Shown one piece after another: positions 13,178-24,400 of a stretch of 64,000 nucleotides of DNA (within the stretch, counting starts at the first letter, position 1; every line of letters begins with the position of its first letter). The notes under the pieces are model-generated. The model searched no databases, was not told the DNA's origin, and saw only the letters and a program-made list of their open reading frames with translations. The stretch lies in assembly GCA_036245805.1 (NCBI GenBank), contig BTRK01000002.1, positions 11,528,689-11,592,688 of the forward strand, in the 5' to 3' direction. This DNA comes from Pristionchus mayeri. Taxonomy: Eukaryota; Nematoda; Chromadorea; Rhabditida; Neodiplogasteridae. The translations under genes and the position numbers were made by a program.

Positions 13178-13719
13178 AAAAACGGGGGGCGGACAATCCG
13201 GCAACGGACAATCCGGCAACGGATCGCCCTTCGCTGGAGGTTTGAGCTATCCACTAGGGTGTTGTTTCATTGTAACCAGTATGTGCTACCCTACCTTTTC
13301 ATATACAATTCTTGTTGCAATGCGAACTTTTTTTCACTCCATATCTATGTATAGGGGTTCATGGTCCAAAATTGAGAATTTGAGTGGAAAATCATGGTTA
13401 AATAAACACCAAACATCGTATTCATATTCCAGTATTCCAGGAACTACTATATCCCGGTAACATGAGCATCGATTATTTACGATATTTGGTGTTTAGCTAA
13501 CCATGATTTTCCACTCAAATTCTCAATTTTGGACCATGAACCCCTGGTCGTTGGTGACGAGTAAAATTCATGATCGCCTGGCAAGGAGATTTGCATATGT
13601 AATTGTAGAGTAGCACACACTAGTTACAATGATACAAATCCCAAGTGGCTAGCTCGAATCTCCAACGAAGGGCGATCCGTTGCCGGATTGTCCGTTGCCG
13701 GATTGTCCGCCACCCCAAA
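13178..13719. mobile_element. Nested fold-back element, right IR1 arm
   Basis: This is the mirror copy of the element at 3,270-3,810, with one additional 15-bp GGACAATCCGGCAAC unit in the terminal repeat near 13,187-13,216. Confidence 0.6.
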
Positions 13720-14284
13720 AAACTTTCCAAAAATAGTTTCATGCGATTTTTCATTCGACATGTTTTTTGAAACGACTGTTATGCAAATATTGTATTCTTC
13801 AGCATGGAATGATTCACAATGATTTATTTTAATTTTATTTTTAATGAACATGTATAAACTATACATCATACAAACGCTCTATACATTACAAATGAAAAGT
13901 ATAGTATACTCGGAATTGGAGTGACGTCAGTTCCTCTCGTTGAACAGTTGGAGAGGGAGAGGGCACCGACAGCCCCCTGAATCAGGCCAGTCGACTTTTT
14001 TATATTTCGTTCAGAATCATTCTCGCATCCACAGCCCCCGGAGCATCGGCATAAGGAAAGGAAAAACGTCAGGGAGCTTTCTCAAGCTGTTTCGTAATCT
14101 TGCTTGATTTTTAATATCGCACATTGACTTTGCAGTTCGGATAGTGAAAATTCAAGGAATATGACTGTATCGTTTTAAAATTCCCACAATTTTGCCTTTA
14201 TGCCTGCGGGCGTTTCATTTTTCCTTATGTCGATGCTCATGGGGGCCGTGCTTATCGTTGTTCATGAAATTCATTAGTAATATA

Positions 14285-16581
14285 ATTGCTTTGAATCGAT
14301 TTTATGCAATACTTACTAAATTGCTATTGTTCATGATATACAATCAAATCGCAGCAAGTCTTTTGCAGTTCTCTTTCTCTCTTGATTCGAGAAACCTCAA
14401 GGGGATGACACCAATCTTTTGTATGATAACCCGAGATGGCGAGGATGGAGAAGAAAGGGAGGAGGAAGGAGACGGTTGGAAATCGCCGAAGATGCTCGTG
14501 AAGACTCGAATCCATCTGACAAAGGTCACTGGAGTGAGGTGAATATTTAATTTGTGTATTGATTTGTGTAAAAAAATGATTCTCGTCGATGTGTTTCTTT
14601 TTTAAAATAAAAAACCAAATTATTTTATTTCTTAGACCGAAGCCGCATTTCGATTTCACTTGTGCTGATTCGTCGAGTGACGCGATTCTCATTGTGGAAG
14701 AGAAGGAGCTTCATGTTCATACACAGGTATGAATTGAGTGACAAGTAGAAACATAAAAGAGATCTGTCGTGTTTCAGTATCTATCCAACATTTCGACTGT
14801 GTTCCGTACGATGTTCGAGGATAATTCAACCGGAATTGACAATAGATATGATCTCAAAGGAGTGGCGTATCAGGTAAACACTCTTTCTTTCAATAGATTG
14901 CTGTGTGTGTTTCAATAGATTGCTGTTTGTACAATAGATTGCTGTGTTCTTGAGAGAATAAAATTGATTCTTTGTTCTTCTAGGATTGCATCCATTTCCT
15001 TCGATGGATCTATCCATCATCCGTGAAGAATTTCGATGGTTAGTATTAAAGTTACCCAACAAGGACGAAACCCTGATCTCACCCTGATCCCGTCGCGTGT
15101 ACGAGAGAGTTTGCAAAAGTGAGAGGGCGCGGGATTACGCTGAATTTCCGGCTTTCCCTTGAGGCTATTATTGATTTTTAGCATTTTTGTATATTCATTC
15201 TATACTAATTCAACCATCGGCTATTCGATCTAGGACAAAATTATGACTCGAATCCATCTGACAAAGGTCACTGGAGTAAGAGACTCGAATCCATCTGACA
15301 AAGGTCACTGGAGTAAGGTGAATAATTTGTGAATTCTTGTTTTGTGCATTACATTGGTTCTCGTCGTTGCATTTTGTGTTTCTTTTTAAATAAAAAAACT
15401 AAATTATTTTATTTCTCAGATCGAAGGCGCATTTCGATTTCACTTCTCCTGATTCGTCGAGTGACGTGATCCTCATTGTGGAAGAGAATGAGGTGCATGT
15501 TCATACACAGGTATGAATAGAGTGACAAGTAGAAACATAAAAGAGATCTGTCGTGTTTCAGTATCTATCCAACATTTCGACTGTGTTCCGTGCAATGTTC
15601 GAGGATAACTCAACTGGAATTGACAATAGATATGAGCTAAAAGGGGTGAAGTACCAGGTAAACACTCTCTATCTCAAAATATTTTATTGTGTTCGCTTCT
15701 TGACATATAATAATTGATTATTTGTTCTTCTAGGATTGCCTCGAGTTCCTCCGATGGATCTATCCATCAGCCGTGAAGAATTTCGATGGTTAGTATTAAA
15801 TTAACATTCTGTTTAATTTTTATCGATATGTATTAGTATAAGCAAGAGGTGCAAATGACATTGTGGTTGAGGGCAATTTAGGAGTACAAAAATACCATCA
15901 TTCGTTACTTTTTTTATGCAGACGATGCAATGTCTCGTATGGCAGTGATGGCCAAGAAATTCAATGTGCATGTGAGTTATTTTTATTGCATGTTCTTCTA
16001 ATATCCGTTTTATCTTTATTATCCAGTTCGTCTTCGACGATATCGCTGTGGTTCTACGTCGCATGCACTGTTTCGAGGGTTTGAAGATGCTTCTCTTCTT
16101 CGGATACGAGTGTAAATTTGAGGTGCAATTTTTATGAACACACTGAGGAGTACAGTTTAGATGTTGATAATCATTTTCTACATTTGATTTCGTTCTATTT
16201 ATTTCAAACATTATTATGCCAACCCTTTTCAGTTCTGCTGCAACCGGTATGGGACGGAGTACCTTGACTGGAAGTCCATCTACAAAGAAATCGAGGTGAT
16301 GAATAGTTGTTATCACCTCTTTTTTAATATTACGCCGTTGACGCGGGGTTTTAAATAATTGCATTTTTAAAAATATAAATAGTGACTCCATAAAACAACT
16401 GTGGTTTGCTAGTTCTGAGACATTGTTCTAGCATACTGATATGTTTTTATATATAGCGTAAGTGATTAAAGCAAACTGTTTTCAGAACTCTCCTGCATAC
16501 AAAGCAATGGATGATGGAAAGGCAAGAGAAATGTATGAATGGATCATGAAGACTTGCTCAAGAATTAATGCATCTCCTTAA
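14285..16581 (+). pseudogene. 5'-truncated BTB-domain gene copy
   Basis: Mirror copy of the 3' half of gene A, cut at the IR1/IR2 junction. Exons are visible at 14369-14538, 14636-14726, 14778-14873 and 14994-15038, then a second round after 15,244, ending at the stop at 16,581. Coding blocks include HFDFTCADSSSDAILIVEE, YLSNISTVFRTMFEDNSTG and FLRWIYPSSVKNFD, the pattern of a BTB/POZ fold (SD.IL.VEE, LS..S.VF..MF, F...L.WIYP). A tandem duplication makes two copies of the BTB exons. With no start codon, promoter or amino-terminal MATH exons it is probably a pseudogene, although its reading frame is otherwise preserved. Confidence 0.75.
15051..15244. mobile_element. Truncated MITE at BTB exon duplication junction
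   Basis: Starts GTTACCCAACAAGGACGAAA and matches the complete 221 bp MITE at 33,555-33,775, but lacks its last 30 bases or so. It ends where the second BTB exon unit begins (ACTCGAATCC at 15,245). The mirror copy is at 22,775-22,968. The missing end suggests the exon duplication broke inside the element. Confidence 0.65.
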
Positions 16582-17053
16582 GACAGTTTTATCTTTCTTC
16601 AACATCTAGTATTTCTTATTCGATCTGTGTTTCTCTCGGTGTATTTCTAAACTACTTCGCTATCAGTAACTGCTTTATCCCGGTGTTTTTATCTTCTTTT
16701 AGTTCACATTGGTCGTTCTCTTGGTAAAGAAGATGTTCGGAATTGTGTATTTGTTGCAAAAAGTGGTTCTTGATCCACAATAATACCTTTTTTTGTGAAA
16801 GTAATTACCATAAAGTCGTCTTGATTACTGTATGAATGTCTGTTCTTATTTTCATTCACTGGAGACTTCTTGCAATTTTAACTCTGATATAATGTACTCA
16901 GCAATCTTTTACATTACTGTTTTGATAAAACTATGTGCGATAGTTGTTAGCGAGAGGTAGATGATCACAATATTTTTGTTCTATAACATTTTCCGTGAAA
17001 ATGAGCGTAACTTCTCGAATCCAACTTCAAAAAATTAATAACCTGATTTAGTG

Positions 17054-19137
17054 ATGGAATCTGCATCTTCAGAGAGTCCTCTATCGACTGTTGAAGAATG
17101 GAAGATAAAGGTAGGTTTTCATCAAACATTTTTACATGAAATTGTTATCAACAAACAAGGACTAACTATATTTGGTTTTAGATATATAGATAGAGTTATA
17201 CATGTTGGTGGTTATTGAGTTAGTGAAAAGGATCTGAGAAAATGAGGGAGGAAAATTTTCTATACTGATTGGCTTCATTCCATTTCATCGAGTGCAACCT
17301 TGATGAATTCTGAGAGTGAAGAAGTACATTTTCTTTTCTGAAATACATAAATTAGCAATTTCGACATTCTTAGAGCAAAACAGTTTTCGCATAGTTTAGT
17401 TCGGCGTATCGACATGAATCTTGTGTCCAGCAACACGAGTTCGTGTTGTGAAGAATGAAGAAGAAGTTTTTGCGTCGTTACCTTTATGTCCATTTTTCCA
17501 GAATCTAAAAAATGTATTCTGTTTTAACTGCTTTTATTACAGACTTGTCAGTTCTCCAATCATTCTACAGAAGCACTCGCTGCATTGTTCTCAAGAACAT
17601 TCGAAGGAATGTCAACTGTGTTGAGGAATCCCGATCATTGTGTGAGTTAATTTCTGAAGCTGTATTTGGGCACTAGGTCGGATGCTCACAGTCGGATGAT
17701 AACCAAAAATTGTGCCCTTCTCCAGCATGTATTCAGTAGGCTCCATACGTGGCAAAAATGCACTTTCTGCAGAAAGGTACATTTTTGGTTCTCATCTGGA
17801 AGGCCAATATCAACATAACAACCAACAATATATAAACATACCCACCGAAAGTGATAATCCGGCCTAGTGTTTGTATTAGCATTGAATCTATTTAACTTGA
17901 TCAAATATTAATTATTGCAGCACATTCAAAGAGCTCTGGCATCGATTGAATTTGAGCTCTCAAATTCCTTGCGATTCGAAGAAACTGGGTTACTGTTTTT
18001 GATTTTTTCAAAGATCATTCTTTTCAAAAATTGATTTTTATAATTATAAATGACCGTGGATAATTATAAATGATAGTGGTACAACATTCAGTTTCCATTT
18101 AGTGAATTATCCATTCGATCCCTGATGTTCGGTCTTATCGAGTCCCTCCATCTCACTCTCACTCACCTAACGGAAGATAGTCAGCACACATGATTTACAT
18201 TACCACAGTATTAAATATATAGTTTGCTTGATTAACTTTAAATAACTATTTCAGCTGATGATCATGAGAAGGTTGTATCGAAGATCGAAGAATGGAAGAA
18301 GAAGGTATTTTAAGTCAACTAATTTTCGATAGTTGGTGCGGCTCATTAAGTGAAAACACAATTGATTCTGTTATTCAAAATATTATGAAATTTATTTTAG
18401 TGTCTTGAATTCTCTAATCAATCAATTGATGCCCTCGTATCCGTCATCTTAAAGGGAATTGACTCGATGTTTAATATTGTCAAGAATTCTGACTTTTGTG
18501 TGAGTACAATCTGTTGATAATTTTTGATAAATGTATGTTTCTATTAATTCTTTACTGCAGCACATTCGGAGATCGCTAAGAACGCTCGACTTCGAAAGAT
18601 CGCAAAGTTTCCATGATGATATTACTGAGTGAGCATTTTCATCGCCCCTTCCCGTGGTTGGAAACTATATTTTTTGTTTTCAAATACGTTTTTGTTTTCA
18701 AATACGTTTGTAGTGAATTTTCAATCCGTTCGCTGATGTATGGAATGATGGAATCGATTCATTTGACTCTTCTTCATTTGACTGAGAAAAGGAATCAATC
18801 GAATCGTTCAGAGGAAGTACCAACTGGGCAGGTGAGTTACTCATTGAATCATTTTATAAATACTCAGTGTATGGATTATTTTATGATTATCTTCTGTTCC
18901 AGAATCACTTCCCCTCTTCGCTTTCTGAGAATGATAATTCTGAAATTCACTCCACCCACTCCATTGATCTGATGTCTACGGTATGATAAAATCGAATTAG
19001 TAGAACTAAGTAAGCTATAGATCCCGACTTTCACAACGAATTTCCAATCGAGAGTGAAACATGAACCGGTCGAATCATCCGAATCAATTCATGGAGAGAA
19101 TGAGGTGGAGCCTGCGAAATCGCTACTCAATCTCTAA
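17054..19137 (+). CDS. Unknown protein with duplicated exon cassette
   Basis: Ten exons join in phase: 17054-17110, 17543-17641, 17921-17988, 18103-18179, 18255-18304, 18401-18499, 18561-18628, 18714-18831, 18903-18980 and 19021-19137 (TAA). Exons 1-4 and 5-8 are two versions of one four-exon cassette with matching lengths (99 and 68 nt) and matching phases. Each cassette encodes EEWK, then FSN.S..AL, then a short helix starting HI.R.L, then an E-(L/F)-SIRSLM module followed by ES-(L/I)-HLTL and HLTE. I do not recognise the family; the content looks helical and there is no signal peptide or membrane span. The last part of exon 8 and exons 9-10 lie in the IR2 spacer, so this copy is complete and its mirror is not. 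Confidence 0.65.
17669..17869. mobile_element. MITE with CACTAGGTCGGATG ends
   Basis: About 200 bp in intron 2 of the unknown gene. The ends GGGCACTAGGTCGGATG and CCGGCCTAGTG are inverted. It shares this terminal sequence with the much shorter hairpins at 32,847, 42,151 and 42,727. The mirror copy is at 20,150-20,350. Confidence 0.55.
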
Positions 19138-19303
19138 ATCACTGGCAATTTACAGAAATCTGCAATGACAATATTTGAACACGTGACTAAGGATGAAGAA
19201 ATGGACAACTATGACATGGTTAGTAATTGTATCATTCATGTTTCTTGAGCCTAACGATGATAGCCGAAATTTAAATCAAAATTATTTTTGCAGTCCTTCG
19301 GTT
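18733..19303. other. Unique spacer of IR2
   Basis: 571 bp present once. It contains the end of exon 8 and exons 9 and 10 of the unknown gene. From about 19,157 to 19,219 there is another exon-like block (acceptor TTTACAG, donor ATG|GTTAGT). It could be an alternative 3' exon leading to TTTTGCAG at about 19,293, right at the repeat boundary. Confidence 0.6.
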
Positions 19304-20965
19304 CGAACGGATTGAAAATTCACTATAAAACGTATTTGAAAACAAAAAATATAGTTTCCAACCACGGGAAGGGGCGATGAAAATGCTCACTCAGTAATAT
19401 CATCATGGAAACTTTGCGATCTTTCGAAGTCGAGCGTTCTTAGCGATCTCCGAATGTGCTGCAGTAAAGAATTAATAGAAACATACATTTATCAAAAATT
19501 ATCAACAGATTGTACTCACACAAAAGTCAGAATTCTTGACAATATTAAACATCGAGTCAATTCCCTTTAAGATGACGGATACGAGGGCATCAATTGATTG
19601 ATTAGAGAATTCAAGACACTAAAATAAATTTCATAATATTTTGAATAACAGAATCAATTGTGTTTTCACTTAATGAGCCGCACCAACTATCGAAAATTAG
19701 TTGACTTAAAATACCTTCTTCTTCCATTCTTCGATCTTCGATACAACCTTCTCATGATCATCAGCTGAAATAGTTATTTAAAGTTAATCAAGCAAACTAT
19801 ATATTTAATACTGTGGTAATGTAAATCATGTGTGCTGACTATCTTCCGTTAGGTGAGTGAGAGTGAGATGGAGGGACTCGATAAGACCGAACATCAGGGA
19901 TCGAATGGATAATTCACTAAATGGAAACTGAATGTTGTACCACTATCATTTATAATTATCCACGGTCATTTATAATTATAAAAATCAATTTTTGAAAAGA
20001 ATGATCTTTGAAAAAATCAAAAACAGTAACCCAGTTTCTTCGAATCGCAAGGAATTTGAGAGCTCAAATTCAATCGATGCCAGAGCTCTTTGAATGTGCT
20101 GCAATAATTAATATTTGATCAAGTTAAATAGATTCAATGCTAATACAAACACTAGGCCGGATTATCACTTTCGGTGGGTATGTTTATATATTGTTGGTTG
20201 TTATGTTGATATTGGCCTTCCAGATGAGAACCAAAAATGTACCTTTCTGCAGAAAGTGCATTTTTGCCACGTATGGAGCCTACTGAATACATGCTGGAGA
20301 AGGGCACAATTTTTGGTTATCATCCGACTGTGAGCATCCGACCTAGTGCCCAAATACAGCTTCAGAAATTAACTCACACAATGATCGGGATTCCTCAACA
20401 CAGTTGACATTCCTTCGAATGTTCTTGAGAACAATGCAGCGAGTGCTTCTGTAGAATGATTGGAGAACTGACAAGTCTGTAATAAAAGCAGTTAAAACAG
20501 AATACATTTTTTAGATTCTGGAAAAATGGACATAAAGGTAACGACGCAAAAACTTCTTCTTCATTCTTCACAACACGAACTCGTGTTGCTGGACACAAGA
20601 TTCATGTCGATACGCCGAACTAAACTATGCGAAAACTGTTTTGCTCTAAGAATGTCGAAATTGCTAATTTATGTATTTCAGAAAAGAAAATGTACTTCTT
20701 CACTCTCAGAATTCATCAAGGTTGCACTCGATGAAATGGAATGAAGCCAATCAGTATAGAAAATTTTCCTCCCTCATTTTCTCAGATCCTTTTCACTAAC
20801 TCAATAACCACCAACATGTATAACTCTATCTATATATCTAAAACCAAATATAGTTAGTCCTTGTTTGTTGATAACAATTTCATGTAAAAATGTTTGATGA
20901 AAACCTACCTTTATCTTCCATTCTTCAACAGTCGATAGAGGACTCTCTGAAGATGCAGATTCCAT
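19304..20965 (-). pseudogene. 3'-truncated copy of the unknown gene
   Basis: Mirror copy of 17054-18732, starting at ATG 20,965. Exons 1-7 are intact. Exon 8 is cut after SIRS by the repeat boundary at 19,304, and the frame then runs into a stop within about a dozen codons. It lies downstream of gene A on the same strand. It may still be transcribed but lacks the last one and a half exons. Confidence 0.7.
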
Positions 20966-21437
20966 CACTAAATCAGGTTATTAATTTTTTGAAGTTGGAT
21001 TCGAGAAGTTACGCTCATTTTCACGGAAAATGTTATAGAACAAAAATATTGTGATCATCTACCTCTCGCTAACAACTATCGCACATAGTTTTATCAAAAC
21101 AGTAATGTAAAAGATTGCTGAGTACATTATATCAGAGTTAAAATTGCAAGAAGTCTCCAGTGAATGAAAATAAGAACAGACATTCATACAGTAATCAAGA
21201 CGACTTTATGGTAATTACTTTCACAAAAAAAGGTATTATTGTGGATCAAGAACCACTTTTTGCAACAAATACACAATTCCGAACATCTTCTTTACCAAGA
21301 GAACGACCAATGTGAACTAAAAGAAGATAAAAACACCGGGATAAAGCAGTTACTGATAGCGAAGTAGTTTAGAAATACACCGAGAGAAACACAGATCGAA
21401 TAAGAAATACTAGATGTTGAAGAAAGATAAAACTGTC
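20966..21437. other. Intergenic, between gene A and the truncated copy
   Basis: No gene recognised. The 3' flank of gene A here (AGAACGACCAATGTGAACT and following) is recognisably similar to the 3' flank of gene B near 32,600, as expected for tandem paralogues. Confidence 0.5.
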
Positions 21438-24400
21438 TTAAGGAGATGCATTAATTCTTGAGCAAGTCTTCATGATCCATTCATACATTTCTCTTGCCTT
21501 TCCATCATCCATTGCTTTGTATGCAGGAGAGTTCTGAAAACAGTTTGCTTTAATCACTTACGCTATATATAAAAACATATCAGTATGCTAGAACAATGTC
21601 TCAGAACTAGCAAACCACAGTTGTTTTATGGAGTCACTATTTATATTTTTAAAAATGCAATTATTTAAAACCCCGCGTCAACGGCGTAATATTAAAAAAG
21701 AGGTGATAACAACTATTCATCACCTCGATTTCTTTGTAGATGGACTTCCAGTCAAGGTACTCCGTCCCATACCGGTTGCAGCAGAACTGAAAAGGGTTGG
21801 CATAATAATGTTTGAAATAAATAGAACGAAATCAAATGTAGAAAATGATTATCAACATCTAAACTGTACTCCTCAGTGTGTTCATAAAAATTGCACCTCA
21901 AATTTACACTCGTATCCGAAGAAGAGAAGCATCTTCAAACCCTCGAAACAGTGCATGCGACGTAGAACCACAGCGATATCGTCGAAGACGAACTGGATAA
22001 TAAAGATAAAACGGATATTAGAAGAACATGCAATAAAAATAACTCACATGCACATTGAATTTCTTGGCCATCACTGCCATACGAGACATTGCATCGTCTG
22101 CATAAAAAAAGTAACGAATGATGGTATTTTTGTACTCCTAAATTGCCCTCAACCACAATGTCATTTGCACCTCTTGCTTATACTAATACATATCGATAAA
22201 AATTAAACAGAATGTTAATTTAATACTAACCATCGAAATTCTTCACGGCTGATGGATAGATCCATCGGAGGAACTCGAGGCAATCCTAGAAGAACAAATA
22301 ATCAATTATTATATGTCAAGAAGCGAACACAATAAAATATTTTGAGATAGAGAGTGTTTACCTGGTACTTCACCCCTTTTAGCTCATATCTATTGTCAAT
22401 TCCAGTTGAGTTATCCTCGAACATTGCACGGAACACAGTCGAAATGTTGGATAGATACTGAAACACGACAGATCTCTTTTATGTTTCTACTTGTCACTCT
22501 ATTCATACCTGTGTATGAACATGCACCTCATTCTCTTCCACAATGAGGATCACGTCACTCGACGAATCAGGAGAAGTGAAATCGAAATGCGCCTTCGATC
22601 TGAGAAATAAAATAATTTAGTTTTTTTATTTAAAAAGAAACACAAAATGCAACGACGAGAACCAATGTAATGCACAAAACAAGAATTCACAAATTATTCA
22701 CCTTACTCCAGTGACCTTTGTCAGATGGATTCGAGTCTCTTACTCCAGTGACCTTTGTCAGATGGATTCGAGTCATAATTTTGTCCTAGATCGAATAGCC
22801 GATGGTTGAATTAGTATAGAATGAATATACAAAAATGCTAAAAATCAATAATAGCCTCAAGGGAAAGCCGGAAATTCAGCGTAATCCCGCGCCCTCTCAC
22901 TTTTGCAAACTCTCTCGTACACGCGACGGGATCAGGGTGAGATCAGGGTTTCGTCCTTGTTGGGTAACTTTAATACTAACCATCGAAATTCTTCACGGAT
23001 GATGGATAGATCCATCGAAGGAAATGGATGCAATCCTAGAAGAACAAAGAATCAATTTTATTCTCTCAAGAACACAGCAATCTATTGTACAAACAGCAAT
23101 CTATTGAAACACACACAGCAATCTATTGAAAGAAAGAGTGTTTACCTGATACGCCACTCCTTTGAGATCATATCTATTGTCAATTCCGGTTGAATTATCC
23201 TCGAACATCGTACGGAACACAGTCGAAATGTTGGATAGATACTGAAACACGACAGATCTCTTTTATGTTTCTACTTGTCACTCAATTCATACCTGTGTAT
23301 GAACATGAAGCTCCTTCTCTTCCACAATGAGAATCGCGTCACTCGACGAATCAGCACAAGTGAAATCGAAATGCGGCTTCGGTCTAAGAAATAAAATAAT
23401 TTGGTTTTTTATTTTAAAAAAGAAACACATCGACGAGAATCATTTTTTTACACAAATCAATACAAAAATTATATATTCACCTCACTCCAGTGACCTTTGT
23501 CAGATGGATTCGAGTCTTCACGAGCATCTTCGGCGATTTCCAACCGTCTCCTTCCTCCTCCCTTTCTTCTCCATCCTCGCCATCTCGGGTTATCATACAA
23601 AAGATTGGTGTCATCCCCTTGAGGTTTCTCGAATCAAGAGAGAAAGAGAACTGCAAAAGACTTGCTGCGATTTGATTGTATATCATGAACAATAGCAATT
23701 TAGTAAGTATTGCATAAAATCGATTCAAAGCAATGTAAACATTTTTAAAAAATGAAAAAAATATATTTTTTTTAAATCAGACCTGATTCTTGATCGGGTA
23801 GGGATTGGTAGAGAATGGATCTATCTGCTCTCCCTTGTCATCAAGTAACTCCGTAGAGTACGTCGGGTCAGAATGATCCATTAGTCTTACCCCACCTTTA
23901 GCGAGGAAAGTAGCCTCGACCTAAATGTAAAATTCCTTAGGTCATTTTTTAAAGAACTACAACTTATGAAATAGGAAAAAACGGGAACAAATATACTCTC
24001 AATCCAACCTCCACGACTCCCTCTGCCGTCCAGTCGAATCTGGAAGGTCGATCCTGATTTACGACGAGCTTCAGTCTTATGATTTCGCGATCGCTCCCAT
24101 CGGCGAGGCTGAGAAGATCGTATTTCACATCGATAGACCTGTAAAATGCATTGTTATAAAAAATGATAATACAAAATACAAAATATAAAAAGAGAGATGT
24201 AACATAAAAACAATGGAGGCCCACCACAGCAATCCTCCGATATCCATAGGGGAATCGTAGTGTAGATGGCAGCCATACGTGGAACTTAGCACTCCGTCCT
24301 TCCCACTATTCAGGTCAAAGACCGAGGGGAAACAACCAGAGGCAACCAGATCTGAGAAAGATAGGAAACTCCATTTTCACATTGTACTAAGAGCTAGAAA

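Larger units (their letters stand above)
8487..14283. repeat. Giant palindrome IR1, right arm
   Basis: This is the mirror of 2706-8486. It ends in ATTCATTAGTAATATA at about 14,283, and the second inverted repeat starts within a base or two. The arm carries two copies of the 15-bp unit near 13,187-13,216 where the left arm has one. An isolated exon-like block at about 11,896-11,957 (acceptor TTTTCAG, donor CAG|GTATAC, twenty-odd mostly charged codons) suggests a decayed gene. The mirror of this block is at about 5,016-5,077. Confidence 0.9.
14285..18732. repeat. Inverted repeat IR2, left arm
   Basis: Reverse-complementary to 19304-23734. Paired positions sum to 38,019, shifting to 38,036 after about 18,690 because this arm has an extra 17-bp tandem unit (TTTTGTTTTCAAATACG type). 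A 571 bp spacer separates the arms. The left boundary follows the end of IR1 directly. The arm holds the 5'-truncated BTB copy and most of the unknown gene at 17,054. Confidence 0.9.
19304..23734. repeat. Inverted repeat IR2, right arm
   Basis: Mirror of 14285-18732. It begins inside a coding exon of the unknown gene (CGAACGGATTGAAAATTCAC) and ends at CAAAGCAATG near 23,734, where MATH-BTB gene A continues uninterrupted into unique sequence. Confidence 0.9.

Noticed and set aside
2706..14283. The palindrome as a mobile element of its own
   Set aside because: No terminal target duplication or transposase was found. The outer ends do not resemble known element ends, and a fold-back duplication explains the structure.
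15813..16391. 192-codon frame (and its mirror at 21,628-22,206)
   Set aside because: It runs antisense through several BTB exons and introns. The exons on the other strand have correct splice sites and domain pattern.
22903..23193. 96-codon frame repeated three times (minus strand 14,826-15,116; plus strand 22,903 and 33,710)
   Set aside because: It spans a MITE end and BTB exon antisense sequence. Identical repetition reflects the duplications, not a gene.
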